Shown here: in pieces, positions 1-7,160 of the stretch
Layout of the letters: each line of letters opens with the position of its first letter
How positions within the stretch are numbered: the stretch's first letter is position 1
Origin: Dehalococcoidia bacterium
GTDB lineage: Bacteria; Chloroflexota; Dehalococcoidia; GIF9; AB-539-J10
Assembly: GCA_029857995.1 (NCBI GenBank)
Contig: JAOUFZ010000020.1
Coordinates: 1 to 14,346 of the forward strand
Direction of reading: 5' to 3'
Length of the DNA: 14,346 bases
Made by a program: the position numbers and the translations under genes
The notes under the pieces: generated by a model
Databases searched by the model: none
Told to the model about the DNA's origin: nothing
The model's input: the letters and a program-made list of their open reading frames with translations, nothing else

Positions 1-1481
1 CCCATAGCCAGCACCTGCCGGGCCTTGCATTCACGTTCAGTGGAACATTGCCGTGCTCGCTCTACCATGGCACCGATGAGTTTACGTTTAAGAATTTGAT
101 GCACTGCCCAGAGTGCCTCGTCAGGGATATTTAGCGTAAGCTCCCGAAGGCTGGTATCATCGTATCTTTTTGACACATCCTGACCCAAGTGTTTCTCGTA
201 GAGGCGGCTCATCTCCCGGGCAACCCAGGTAGGCACGTGAATTCCGTTAGTAATATATGAAATAGGCACTTCATCTTCTTTAACTTCGGGCCAGAGTCCA
301 TGCCACATCCTTCGGGTAATTTTTCCGTGAATCTTGCCGACAGCATTGGGATGGTCAGCCGTTTTTAAGGCAAGCACAGTCATATTGAAGGCTTGGTCGC
401 TTGTGCCGTCCTGTCGTCCCAGCTCCAGGAATGCTTCTCGGTTGATTCCCAGGGACTCCCAATAACTATGAAAGTATTTCTCCACAAGTGAGATAGGAAA
501 GACTTCATGCCCCGCGGCAACTTTAGTATGAGTGGTGAAAACGGTAGCCGCCTGTACCTTTTGGAGGGCTTCAGCGAAGGTCGCACCTTCTTCTACTTCT
601 TCCCGGACACGCTCCAACATCATAAAGGCAATGTGGCCTTCGTTAGCATGCCACACTGAGGGTTTGATGCCCAGGGCTCGTAAGGCACGCACCCCGCCAA
701 TTCCCAGCACGATTTCTTGCTGGATGCGCTGCTCTTGGTCAGCGGTGTAGAGACGAGCACATAGCTGTTGGTCCTGAGGCATATTTCCTTCAACATCACA
801 ACATAATAGATAAAGATTGCCCCGACCCAACCGCACCTGCCACACTCCGATATAGAATGGTCTATCACCCAGCTTAAGCTGAATCAACGGGCCGCACCAC
901 TTGGAACGAGGGACTGGATTGATTGGATTGATAGGCGCATCATCAAAATCCAATTGCCTGTAAACTTCCTCTTGCCAGCCCTCAGCGGAAATATGCTGGT
1001 GGAAATACCCTTGGGGGTACGTGAAGCCAACCCCAACCAAAGGTAGCCCCAGATCGCTTGCTTCCTTGCACGTGTCGCCAGCTAAAACTCCCAGCCCTCC
1101 AGCATATATGGGAAGGGAGTTATGTATGGCAAATTCCATTGAGAAGTAGGCAACAGGGCCGTCTAAGACATTGGGATATTTGCTAGAAAACCAGCTATCC
1201 TTGTCTGACATGTCAGCATCGAAAGTTGCCATCACAGAGTCATATAGATTAATAAAGGTAGGGTCAGTGGCAGCCGCCGCTAACTTATCGGTGCTGATCT
1301 CGCGTAATTGCTTGACCGGGTTGTGCCCACTCAACCGCCATAGCGGATAGTCCAGAACCCGGAACAAGTCACGCCCCTGGAGGTGCCAGCTCCACCACAG
1401 ATTGTTAGCTAGCTCCTCCAGTCGGCCTATTCGTTCAGGTAGTTTCCCTTTCGGATACATTTTTCCCCCTTGCTCACTCAT
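1..1481 (-). CDS. glgP: alpha-glucan (glycogen) phosphorylase, GT35, partial (C-terminus beyond window edge)
   Basis: Cleaves alpha-1,4-glucan with phosphate to give glucose-1-phosphate, in the cytoplasm. The frame is open without interruption from position 1481 to the left edge (493 codons). The N-terminus has the DUF3417 domain typical of the bacterial/archaeal phosphorylase subgroup, with NLWWSW at about residues 27-32. The phosphorylase core follows: AYFSMEFAIH (111-120), YAGGLGVLAGD (126-136), GVGFTYPQGYF (150-160), HANEGH (278-283) and ITNGIHVPTWV further on. The PLP-lysine region of the C-terminal half is off the window, so completeness cannot be judged. Start choice: ATG at 1481 has AAGGTGA 9 bases upstream. 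A second in-frame ATG at 1460 has AAGGGGGA just before it and is also possible, giving a protein 7 residues shorter. It is divergent from corA. The GH57 operon nearby on the same strand makes a shared role in alpha-glucan metabolism likely. Confidence 0.93.
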   Translation of the reverse strand, partial: MSEQGGKMYPKGKLPERIGRLEELANNLWWSWHLQGRDLFRVLDYPLWRLSGHNPVKQLREISTDKLAAAATDPTFINLYDSVMATFDADMSDKDSWFSSKYPNVLDGPVAYFSMEFAIHNSLPIYAGGLGVLAGDTCKEASDLGLPLVGVGFTYPQGYFHQHISAEGWQEEVYRQLDFDDAPINPINPVPRSKWCGPLIQLKLGDRPFYIGVWQVRLGRGNLYLLCCDVEGNMPQDQQLCARLYTADQEQRIQQEIVLGIGGVRALRALGIKPSVWHANEGHIAFMMLERVREEVEEGATFAEALQKVQAATVFTTHTKVAAGHEVFPISLVEKYFHSYWESLGINREAFLELGRQDGTSDQAFNMTVLALKTADHPNAVGKIHGKITRRMWHGLWPEVKEDEVPISYITNGIHVPTWVAREMSRLYEKHLGQDVSKRYDDTSLRELTLNIPDEALWAVHQILKRKLIGAMVERARQCSTERECKARQVLAM

Positions 1482-1580
1482 TTTTTTCTGTCACCTTCAT
1501 TACCATGCTAACTCAGTATCTCTGCCATGGCTCACCGAGGAGATATCAGGCGATTTCTTCTAAAGCCAGACAAACATCGT

Positions 1581-1589
1581 ATTATAACA
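1581..1589 (-). promoter_or_regulatory. candidate extended -10 promoter for the phosphorylase gene
   Basis: On the minus strand the sequence reads TGT followed by a perfect TATAAT (hexamer at 1586-1581), an extended -10 (TGnTATAAT). No good -35 is seen 17 bases upstream (TAATAA), which is usual for extended -10 promoters. The predicted start is near 1574, giving a leader of about 93 bases to the ATG at 1481. The rest of the 288-base divergent gap holds nothing else I can name. Confidence 0.5.
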
Positions 1590-1601
1590 GAATATGGCTT
1601 A

Positions 1602-1610
1602 TGTTATTAT
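1602..1610 (+). promoter_or_regulatory. candidate extended -10 promoter for corA
   Basis: The plus strand has TGT followed by TATTAT (5 of 6 to consensus), an extended -10 lying back to back with the minus-strand element at 1581-1589. Transcription from here would give a leader of about 150 bases before corA. A TTGACT at 1662-1667 is also present but has no convincing -10 downstream. This is inference from sequence only. Confidence 0.3.
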
Positions 1611-1769
1611 ATTAATAGCTACATTCTTTCTTTACAGGCTGAAATGGATGGCAAACTAATGTTGACTGAAAAGGAGAGAGGATTGAATGGGCCATGGCTG
1701 AGCTTCCCAAGATTTCTTCTTGATAGTATTTAATATTGGGCAACTTTTGCGAAGTTTAAGGAGGCGACG

Positions 1770-2744
1770 ATGATAAAGTTTGCTTTCTATCTGGCACCGG
1801 ATGGGAAACTCTTGGACCAGCTAGGCATGGAACAAATCAGAACCTTTCTGTCAACTGGGGAGGGGTTGCTCTGGGTTGACATAGAGGACGTGACGAACGA
1901 GGATGCCGAGTTACTATCGAATGTATTCTGTTTTCATCCCTTGGCAGTGGCAGACTGTATTAGCAAGAATATACATCCACCCAAGATAGACGACTTTGAC
2001 GACTACCTGTTTATTATCGTTCATGGCATCAATTACCACATCGAGTCTGAGGTAGTGGAGACCACAGAACTCGCTCTCTTTCTGGGAAAAAATTACGTAG
2101 TCACCGGCCATGATGTACCCATGAGGTCGGTTTCATCTATGTTGGATCGCATTCGAAAAGACGAACGCCTTATGCGCAGGGGAGTCGATTTCTTGGCTCA
2201 CGACCTCATCGATGCTCTGGTGGACAATATCATGCCTACTATCGAGGAGATGGATGAGAAGAATGATCAACTCGAGGCCGAGGCACTTGACGAGCCGAAG
2301 AAAGAAACATTGATGTCGATTATGCAACTTAAACGCAGCACACTGGTGCTGACGCGGGTCATATTGCCTCAGCGGGAAATAATGAACGGGCTCAGCCGCG
2401 GCGAATATGCCCTGATAAGCGAGCGAGCTCAAATATATTACCGCAACATTTATGACCATTTGGTGCGAATTGAGATGCTTACTCTTGGTCTCAGAGATAT
2501 GACTGAGAGTGTACTGAGCACTTATCTTTCTTCAGTGTCCAACCGTATGAATGAGGTGATGAAGGTGCTAACAATCATAGCCACCATCTTCATTCCGCTG
2601 ACCTTCATCACCGGCATTTACGGCATGAACTTCGCCAATATGCCGGACCTAGAGTGGAGGTATGGGTACTTTATCATCTTGATTGTAATGGCAGTGATAG
2701 GTATCTCTCTGGTAGTCTATTTCAGGAGAAGGAGGTGGCTCTAA
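1770..2744 (+). CDS. corA: CorA-family magnesium/cobalt transporter
   Basis: Inner-membrane channel for Mg2+ (also Co2+ or Ni2+), which works as a pentamer. The 324-residue protein has the usual layout: a long acidic soluble domain (1 to about 260) rich in helices (EEMDEKNDQLEAEAL), then two C-terminal membrane segments (about 266-284 and 298-318). The family signature YGMNF is at 284-288, at the end of the first segment, and the short loop and basic tail (RRRRWL) match CorA topology. Length fits the family (about 315-350). The ATG is preceded by AAGGAGG at ideal spacing. It is followed on the same strand, after 125 bases, by a membrane protein with a TrkA-C domain, so the two may share a transcript. 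I see no obvious Mg2+ riboswitch structure in the leader, but this was judged by eye only. Confidence 0.97.
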   Translation: MIKFAFYLAPDGKLLDQLGMEQIRTFLSTGEGLLWVDIEDVTNEDAELLSNVFCFHPLAVADCISKNIHPPKIDDFDDYLFIIVHGINYHIESEVVETTELALFLGKNYVVTGHDVPMRSVSSMLDRIRKDERLMRRGVDFLAHDLIDALVDNIMPTIEEMDEKNDQLEAEALDEPKKETLMSIMQLKRSTLVLTRVILPQREIMNGLSRGEYALISERAQIYYRNIYDHLVRIEMLTLGLRDMTESVLSTYLSSVSNRMNEVMKVLTIIATIFIPLTFITGIYGMNFANMPDLEWRYGYFIILIVMAVIGISLVVYFRRRRWL

Positions 2745-2856
2745 AGTTACTGAATGAAGAATATGTCTCTGGCATCTGAACTGAAAGGCGAAGCGATTAG
2801 GCACTCGCAACCTTCTACACAGGCAGTGCCATTCATTGTTCAGCAGAACCTAAGTT

Positions 2857-2863
2857 GGAGGTG
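2857..2863 (+). promoter_or_regulatory. ribosome binding site that sets the start of the TrkA-C protein
   Basis: GGAGGTG lies 6 bases before the ATG at 2870. An in-frame TTG at 2855 overlaps this site, so a start there would leave the gene without it. The ATG at 2870 is therefore preferred. Confidence 0.8.
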
Positions 2864-2869
2864 TTGAAT

Positions 2870-3535
2870 ATGGCTTATGTAGGCATTTTGTTGGTAGCTA
2901 TTCTAGTTTCTTTCATCATCGTCCGAATTGGAGGCTTTGCCCTCCAGCTAACTGGGATAGAACCCGAAGTAGCTAGATTTCAGGCGTTGTCTGCTTTCTC
3001 AGGAACGGGCTTCACAACGAGAGAAGCTGAAAGAGTCGTGGGACACAGAACCAGGCGCAGAATTGTGACCATTCTCATTATACTGGGAAATGCCGGCATG
3101 GTCACTGTAATTGCTACTTTAGTGGCATCTTTCACCCAGGTGAGCGGTTACATGTGGTTTTTCATTCGCCTGGCCATAATAGTCGGAGGCATAGTCGGCC
3201 TCTACCAAATAATTATAAGGAGCAATGTTGGCCGTCGGATTACTGACTGGCTGCAAAGGCCAGTTATGAACCGAATTCTTAGGGAAGCCCCAGCGATTGA
3301 GGAAATATTCCATGTGGAGAAGGACTGGGCTATTAGTCTTGTCATGATAAGAGGAAGCTCGAAGAGCATTGGCTTGTCTGTGGCTGATATCACCGCGGAA
3401 GGTGACATAGAAATCCTTGGTATAGACAGGGCCGGTACTTACCTGACTAGGCCGAATAGTGAGGAGGAAATCGTGGTAGGAGACCGGCTTCTGGTTTATG
3501 CAAATAGAAAATCTGTGAAGCGAGCCTTGGACTAG
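2870..3535 (+). CDS. membrane protein with TrkA-C (RCK_C) domain and K+-pore-like motif
   Basis: A 221-residue protein. Three hydrophobic segments are visible at about residues 2-20, 64-86 and 95-115. Between the first and second is FQALSAFSGTGFTT (37-50), which resembles the selectivity-filter loops of TrkH/KtrB K+ transporters. After a linker, residues about 148-221 look like a TrkA-C (RCK_C) domain: a short beta-rich fold with 'VGDRLLVYANRKSVKRAL' near the end. These domains bind small ligands such as nucleotides and gate K+ channels and antiporters. No Rossmann TrkA-N domain and no complete TrkH is present, so a K+ or other ion-transport role is inference. The start at 2870 is set by GGAGGTG. 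It lies downstream of corA and is followed by a likely terminator. A regulatory subunit for an unlinked transporter is an alternative. Confidence 0.86.
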   Translation: MAYVGILLVAILVSFIIVRIGGFALQLTGIEPEVARFQALSAFSGTGFTTREAERVVGHRTRRRIVTILIILGNAGMVTVIATLVASFTQVSGYMWFFIRLAIIVGGIVGLYQIIIRSNVGRRITDWLQRPVMNRILREAPAIEEIFHVEKDWAISLVMIRGSSKSIGLSVADITAEGDIEILGIDRAGTYLTRPNSEEEIVVGDRLLVYANRKSVKRALD

Positions 3536-3542
3536 TAACCTT

Positions 3543-3587
3543 AGACTCGGTAGCGTATAGGCTTCCTTACACTCTGCGAGTCTTTTT
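3543..3587 (+). terminator. probable rho-independent terminator after the TrkA-C gene
   Basis: AGACTCG (3543-3549) pairs perfectly with CGAGTCT (3577-3583), and the T tract runs to 3587. The 27-base loop is long, so the hairpin is weaker than a classical terminator. It lies 8 bases past the stop codon and just before the promoter of the next gene, which supports the call. Confidence 0.55.
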
Positions 3588-3589
3588 GA

Positions 3590-3618
3590 TTCTGGTTCAG
3601 GAATTGTTGTGGTATAAT
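3590..3618 (+). promoter_or_regulatory. extended -10 promoter for the 103-residue protein gene
   Basis: A perfect TATAAT at 3613-3618 is preceded by TGG, giving an extended -10 (TGnTATAAT). The hexamer 17 bases upstream (TTCTGG, 3590-3595) is a weak -35. The predicted start is near 3625, about 28 bases before the ATG and upstream of the ribosome binding site. Confidence 0.65.
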
Positions 3619-3637
3619 GTAAACATAGTATCAAGCT

Positions 3638-3645
3638 AGGAGGTG
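3638..3645 (+). promoter_or_regulatory. strong ribosome binding site deciding between GTG and ATG starts
   Basis: AGGAGGTG lies 7 bases before the ATG at 3653. The in-frame GTG at 3647 is only 1 base beyond this site, too close for efficient initiation, so 3653 is preferred. Confidence 0.75.
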
Positions 3646-3652
3646 TGTGAGC

Positions 3653-3964
3653 ATGGTTAGGATTGTCAAGATTAGCAAGGAGGAAGCAAAGAGACGATTA
3701 GGGGATGTGCCGGAGGATAAGCGCTTCTGGTGTAATGATGGTAAACTTATTAAGAACCTCAAGGAGCTTGGAAAAGCTTTAAACGACATGAGTGATGAGA
3801 CTTTTCATTATCATTCAGGTGTGGAGAGAAAGGATTTCAGCAAGTGGATCAGAGATGTGGTGGGGGATGATAAGCTGGCAAAAGATATTAGTGAGGCCCG
3901 GTCTCGTATGCAGGCCAGCCAGGCAGTAGCACAGAGGATTTCTTTTCTTGAGCGTAAGATATAA
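3653..3964 (+). CDS. small conserved-looking hypothetical protein (possibly DUF5752-like)
   Basis: A 103-residue soluble protein with no signal peptide or membrane segment. It has a charged N-terminus, a helical middle (LIKNLKELGKALNDM), then FHYHSGVERKDFSKWIRDVVGD (51-72 region, with F51, H52, H54, D61, F62 and W65) and a helical C-terminus (about 73-103). The 'FHYH...DF..WI.DV.GD' pattern reminds me of DUF5752-type domains, but this is from memory and unconfirmed; no activity is known to me. It has its own extended -10 promoter and strong ribosome binding site, which supports a real, well-expressed gene. It is convergent with the GH57 operon, with a 40-base gap holding a perfect GC-rich palindrome. 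A link to glucan metabolism is suggested by position only. Confidence 0.8.
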   Translation: MVRIVKISKEEAKRRLGDVPEDKRFWCNDGKLIKNLKELGKALNDMSDETFHYHSGVERKDFSKWIRDVVGDDKLAKDISEARSRMQASQAVAQRISFLERKI

Positions 3965-3983
3965 GAGCGTTGAGATTTCATTA

Positions 3984-3995
3984 AAGGCGCGCCTT
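3984..3995. repeat. 12-base perfect palindrome between convergent genes
   Basis: AAGGCGCGCCTT is a perfect self-complementary 12-mer in the 40-base gap between two convergent stop codons (3964 and 4005). It could contribute to bidirectional termination, but neither side has a strong T tract and there is no loop. A protein-binding site is the alternative. Confidence 0.5.
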
Positions 3996-4004
3996 ATCGG
4001 AGTT

Positions 4005-5897
4005 TTACAGCAACATAGGGTTTTCTCGCGCTTCCCATTCCTCGGGTAAAAGCTCTCTGAACATCGCGGGAAACTTCGGGGGATAAATTTCGTACAGGTG
4101 CTGGTACATGGTCAGGATCATAGAATCCAGATCACTGATATAACCCCAGGCACGCTGTATATGGTCAGTGGCGACAAAGACCTCTCGGCAGTATCCTTTT
4201 AACTCTCGAATAAGGCGATTTAGTGCTTCGCCCTTTGCGTCGGAAGTAGCTGCTGATTCGACGGAGCGACTGGCTTCGAGTGCCCGGTTAATGAATTCCG
4301 TGGCGATCACACGGTGGCTCTGTCCCCGTTTAATGTCCAGCGAGGCTGCTTCTTTCTGCTCACCAGCAAGTCCACCATCCTCAATGCCAATTCTCAAATA
4401 ATTAAATCGGGTATCAAGGAGGAATTCCAGAATGCGTTCCGCTCCCACGTAAGTGGTATCACCAGGGTGAACATATCTGGTGCTAGCAAAGGCAGCGTCC
4501 TCAGGCACAGTGCCGAGAAGAAGTTCTGAAAGGCGGTAGCCGTGTAAGAAAGGCCGCTTCTGGCGTCCCTCTTCAGGTCGCCAGCCCCAATTGCAGGCGC
4601 GCTTCATCAGTCGATAGTGCAAGGCTAGTTGCTCCTTGAAATCAAAGCGAGGGACAGCGTATCTGGTATCATGGAGCAAGGCCGCACTCATGGCTAATCG
4701 CTTCGGAATGCCAAAGGCATCCAGAATTGCCCCATAAATATTTATGAGGAAACGACCAGGCTCCCAGAAGACGAATGGTAGCTGCTTGAAAACCATCTCT
4801 TCGAGGTCTATATCTTTGAACCTACCGGCGTTAAGTGGTGGATAGTGGCCATCGTAGCGGAGAACCGGGCGTATTTCAGGGGCCCAAGAAATTTGATGAA
4901 AACGGACGCGAGGCAGCTTCGCTATATCGCCTAAGCTCTCCAGATAGTCATCAGGAGTTATAAAGCGCACTTCGGCGATCTTCTTACTGATTACATTTTC
5001 CCAGGCTTGCTCCATTATCCGCAGAGCGATATCGCCGAAGTCCATGAGTTCAAGGTCCTGGATGTAGAGGATTAAGCCTCGGTCAGGCGTCTCCGTCAGT
5101 GCATTTTCCAGTACTGCGGTATACTCAGCTACCGCCTGTTCCCAGGATATGGGAAAGGGAACGTAAGATTTATTGCGATATTCTTCGGCAAAGACCCAGT
5201 ACTTTCCCAGAATATATCCCTGATTTTTCACACCTTTGGGGTCATAACGAGTTATCGGTCGCCAGATGTGTTGAGATACTGGAAAATGGCGGGGCAGCGC
5301 CAGCATATCAGGCCCTACTACAAAGGCATGGTATTGGATATCACCTTCGCCATCCACGACAAAATGTGCCTTGCGGTCATTCAGATGGGGAAAGATGATG
5401 TACTCCATTCCGCTATCTTTATAGGCAACTAGCTTAGTTGCATCCACAGACCCTTCGGTGGGAAACGCACCGCGATGCCTTGGCTCAGGAATGCCCATCA
5501 CCTTGTGAAGTAGCTCTGCGTTGAGACGTAGTTCATCGGCTATCTCATCAGGAGTAAGTAAGGCAGCATGGGTATGGTGGGCATGTGTGTATAAGGGATA
5601 TATAGTGCCGCTTTTGTAAGCTGCCGCCAAGTTCTGGAATGTCTCCGGTATATACCAAGCTAATTGCACCAGAAGTTCATTGGTGACATCCAAAGCTACG
5701 GGAGCGCTCAGTGATTCCGCCGTTCGTATTAAATGCGCGTATATATCGCGTTCCTCCCGTGCCCTTTTTAGAACATAGTTCTCTCCCCGAACGGCGTCGC
5801 GTATTTCGGGGTCATCTACTAGGGCAATAAGTTCGTTGGGTAAGTCCCACAGCGGCTCATGGGCATGAAAGGCGAGGATGACGTAAGCACGCTTCAT
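4005..5897 (-). CDS. GH57-family glycoside hydrolase or glucanotransferase, long divergent member
   Basis: A 630-residue cytoplasmic protein (no signal peptide), third gene of the GH57 operon. GH57 enzymes act on alpha-glucans with retention, using a Glu nucleophile and an Asp acid. Motif 1 is H11-A-H13-E14-P15, where the family usually has HxHQP, so Gln is replaced by Glu. Motif 2 is YPLYTHAHHTHAALLTP (100-116). The likely nucleophile is E148 in GAFPTEGS, and the likely acid is D281 in YIQDLELMDFG. The barrel is followed by about 300 mostly helical residues without a second catalytic site I can recognise. Specific activity (amylase, branching enzyme or glucanotransferase) cannot be told from sequence. 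The ATG follows the upstream stop by 15 bases, with AGGAAGAGAG as ribosome binding site, so it is probably co-translated. It shares little obvious similarity with the two shorter GH57 genes outside the motifs. Confidence 0.92.
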   Translation of the reverse strand: MKRAYVILAFHAHEPLWDLPNELIALVDDPEIRDAVRGENYVLKRAREERDIYAHLIRTAESLSAPVALDVTNELLVQLAWYIPETFQNLAAAYKSGTIYPLYTHAHHTHAALLTPDEIADELRLNAELLHKVMGIPEPRHRGAFPTEGSVDATKLVAYKDSGMEYIIFPHLNDRKAHFVVDGEGDIQYHAFVVGPDMLALPRHFPVSQHIWRPITRYDPKGVKNQGYILGKYWVFAEEYRNKSYVPFPISWEQAVAEYTAVLENALTETPDRGLILYIQDLELMDFGDIALRIMEQAWENVISKKIAEVRFITPDDYLESLGDIAKLPRVRFHQISWAPEIRPVLRYDGHYPPLNAGRFKDIDLEEMVFKQLPFVFWEPGRFLINIYGAILDAFGIPKRLAMSAALLHDTRYAVPRFDFKEQLALHYRLMKRACNWGWRPEEGRQKRPFLHGYRLSELLLGTVPEDAAFASTRYVHPGDTTYVGAERILEFLLDTRFNYLRIGIEDGGLAGEQKEAASLDIKRGQSHRVIATEFINRALEASRSVESAATSDAKGEALNRLIRELKGYCREVFVATDHIQRAWGYISDLDSMILTMYQHLYEIYPPKFPAMFRELLPEEWEARENPMLL

Positions 5898-5912
5898 AAT
5901 ATAGCTCTCTTC

Positions 5913-7142
5913 CTAACCCCCAAACGTAAGTTCGGTGGAAACCTCGGGGTGCTCCTCTCTATATTTCTGTTTCAGACGCTGGGCTTCGCCTGATTCCTGC
6001 CATTGCCTTGCCTTGCTTACCACTGTTTGAAACAGCCTGCTGGCTTCCTCCGTCCGTTTCCTATCGACGGCATTCCCCAATGATTCTACAGCCTGATATA
6101 GTTTCTGGGCACCACACTCAATCATTTCTACACTCCACCAGGGCCGGCAACTGGCCCACCAATACTGGCAGCTATGCAATCCTTCGTCCAGAAGTCCACG
6201 TGCTTCTGGGAATCCAGGCGACTCCGCTGAAGCTTTCTTGACCGTGTGCAATGCAAAATCGGTTAGCTGCCATTGCAATCTGTGCAGTTCATGTCCAGGA
6301 TATTGCCACTGAGGATAAGGTATGCCCTGTGCCATCTCGTCATCGCAGGTGCTCCAGGAAGAAGGAACCGGACTCGCTGTATCCACTTGAGCGAAATGTT
6401 TGATGAGTTCTGAAATGGTGCATGTCTTGGGGGTTCCCCGGGCAAATACCTGGGAGAGCAGCTTTTCCTGCCCCGGGCGATGGTGTCCATAGACTTCGCC
6501 ATCGGTGCCTGTGAGAAGATAGCTATGTTTTCCTAATCCGTCTTTTAGAGCTGCCAGAAAAGGTTCTGTTGAGGGATATGTGCCATAGGTAATGCCGGCG
6601 CTGAAGGGGCGTTCCTTGAAGAACACCAAAAAATCTCCGAGCCCCTCTACCTTATAAAGTCGGTCGTATTTGACGGAGCCAATCTTCCGCTTAAAAGAAA
6701 CCTCGTCCACGATTATCCAGCGAAAGCCAAGCTCAGCCACGGTTTGGGCTACTTCGTAACTGTAGCACATCTCCGGGGGGAAAAAGCCAGTAGGTTTGTA
6801 CACTTCCCCAAAATAGCGGTGATTAACGTCGTTATTGAGCTTGATCTGCCTGATAACCTCATCCTTGGGAATAAGAGGCAAGATAGGATGATACATAGCA
6901 CTCCCGGTGAATTCGATCTGCCCCCGCTCGGCTAATTCACGAAGACCTCGAATCACGTCATCAAGCCCGTATCTGGCAAGCTGTTGTGTGAGGACAGCAC
7001 TTATGTTGAGGGTGATCTTGCCTCCAGGTGCTTTTTTCAGGACGCGCACCAGCGTCCGATAGCTTTCATCGGTGACCTTGCGGACTATTTCCTCGGCCTG
7101 GGTTGGTGGTTGATATATGTGAAGGAAATTGCTCCAGTACAT
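5913..7142 (-). CDS. GH57-family glycoside hydrolase, short paralogue 2
   Basis: A 409-residue protein made of little more than the GH57 catalytic region, with no signal peptide. The motifs in order are: H8-I-Y10-Q11-P12-P (motif 1, with Tyr where the second His of HxHQP is usual); EFTGSAMYHPILPLIP (77-92, motif 2); GFFPPEMCYS with E124 as likely nucleophile; and TGTDGEVYGHH with D214 as likely acid. A C-terminal motif (HSCQYWWASCRPWW) is shared with the gene upstream. It is about 50% identical by eye to that neighbour over the N-terminal 150 residues and keeps colinear motifs throughout, so the two are tandem paralogues. It starts 18 bases after the upstream stop, with AGAGGAAG as ribosome binding site. 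The family is certain; substrate is unknown, alpha-1,4-glucan being most likely. Confidence 0.94.
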   Translation of the reverse strand: MYWSNFLHIYQPPTQAEEIVRKVTDESYRTLVRVLKKAPGGKITLNISAVLTQQLARYGLDDVIRGLRELAERGQIEFTGSAMYHPILPLIPKDEVIRQIKLNNDVNHRYFGEVYKPTGFFPPEMCYSYEVAQTVAELGFRWIIVDEVSFKRKIGSVKYDRLYKVEGLGDFLVFFKERPFSAGITYGTYPSTEPFLAALKDGLGKHSYLLTGTDGEVYGHHRPGQEKLLSQVFARGTPKTCTISELIKHFAQVDTASPVPSSWSTCDDEMAQGIPYPQWQYPGHELHRLQWQLTDFALHTVKKASAESPGFPEARGLLDEGLHSCQYWWASCRPWWSVEMIECGAQKLYQAVESLGNAVDRKRTEEASRLFQTVVSKARQWQESGEAQRLKQKYREEHPEVSTELTFGG

Positions 7143-7160
7143 AGTTCTGCTCTTCCTCTG

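Noticed and set aside
915..934. Short direct repeat GGATTGATTGGATTGAT in the phosphorylase gene
   Set aside because: It simply encodes INPINP within an intact reading frame; no sign of an expanded repeat.
1527..1733. 68-codon open frame in the divergent gap
   Set aside because: It overlaps both candidate promoters, has no plausible domain and composition unlike a protein; its ATG lacks a well-placed ribosome binding site.
1620..1769. Possible Mg2+ riboswitch in the corA leader
   Set aside because: The leader is about 150 bases but I see no long paired stems or terminator hairpin by eye; without a covariance model search there is no support.
2133..2459. 108-codon minus-strand open frame inside corA
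   Set aside because: Shadow of the corA coding frame; corA is unambiguous by YGMNF and topology.
3119..3634. 171-codon minus-strand open frame opposite the TrkA-C gene
   Set aside because: It is antisense to a gene with clear membrane segments and a domain, and covers the terminator and promoter region; no recognisable protein features.
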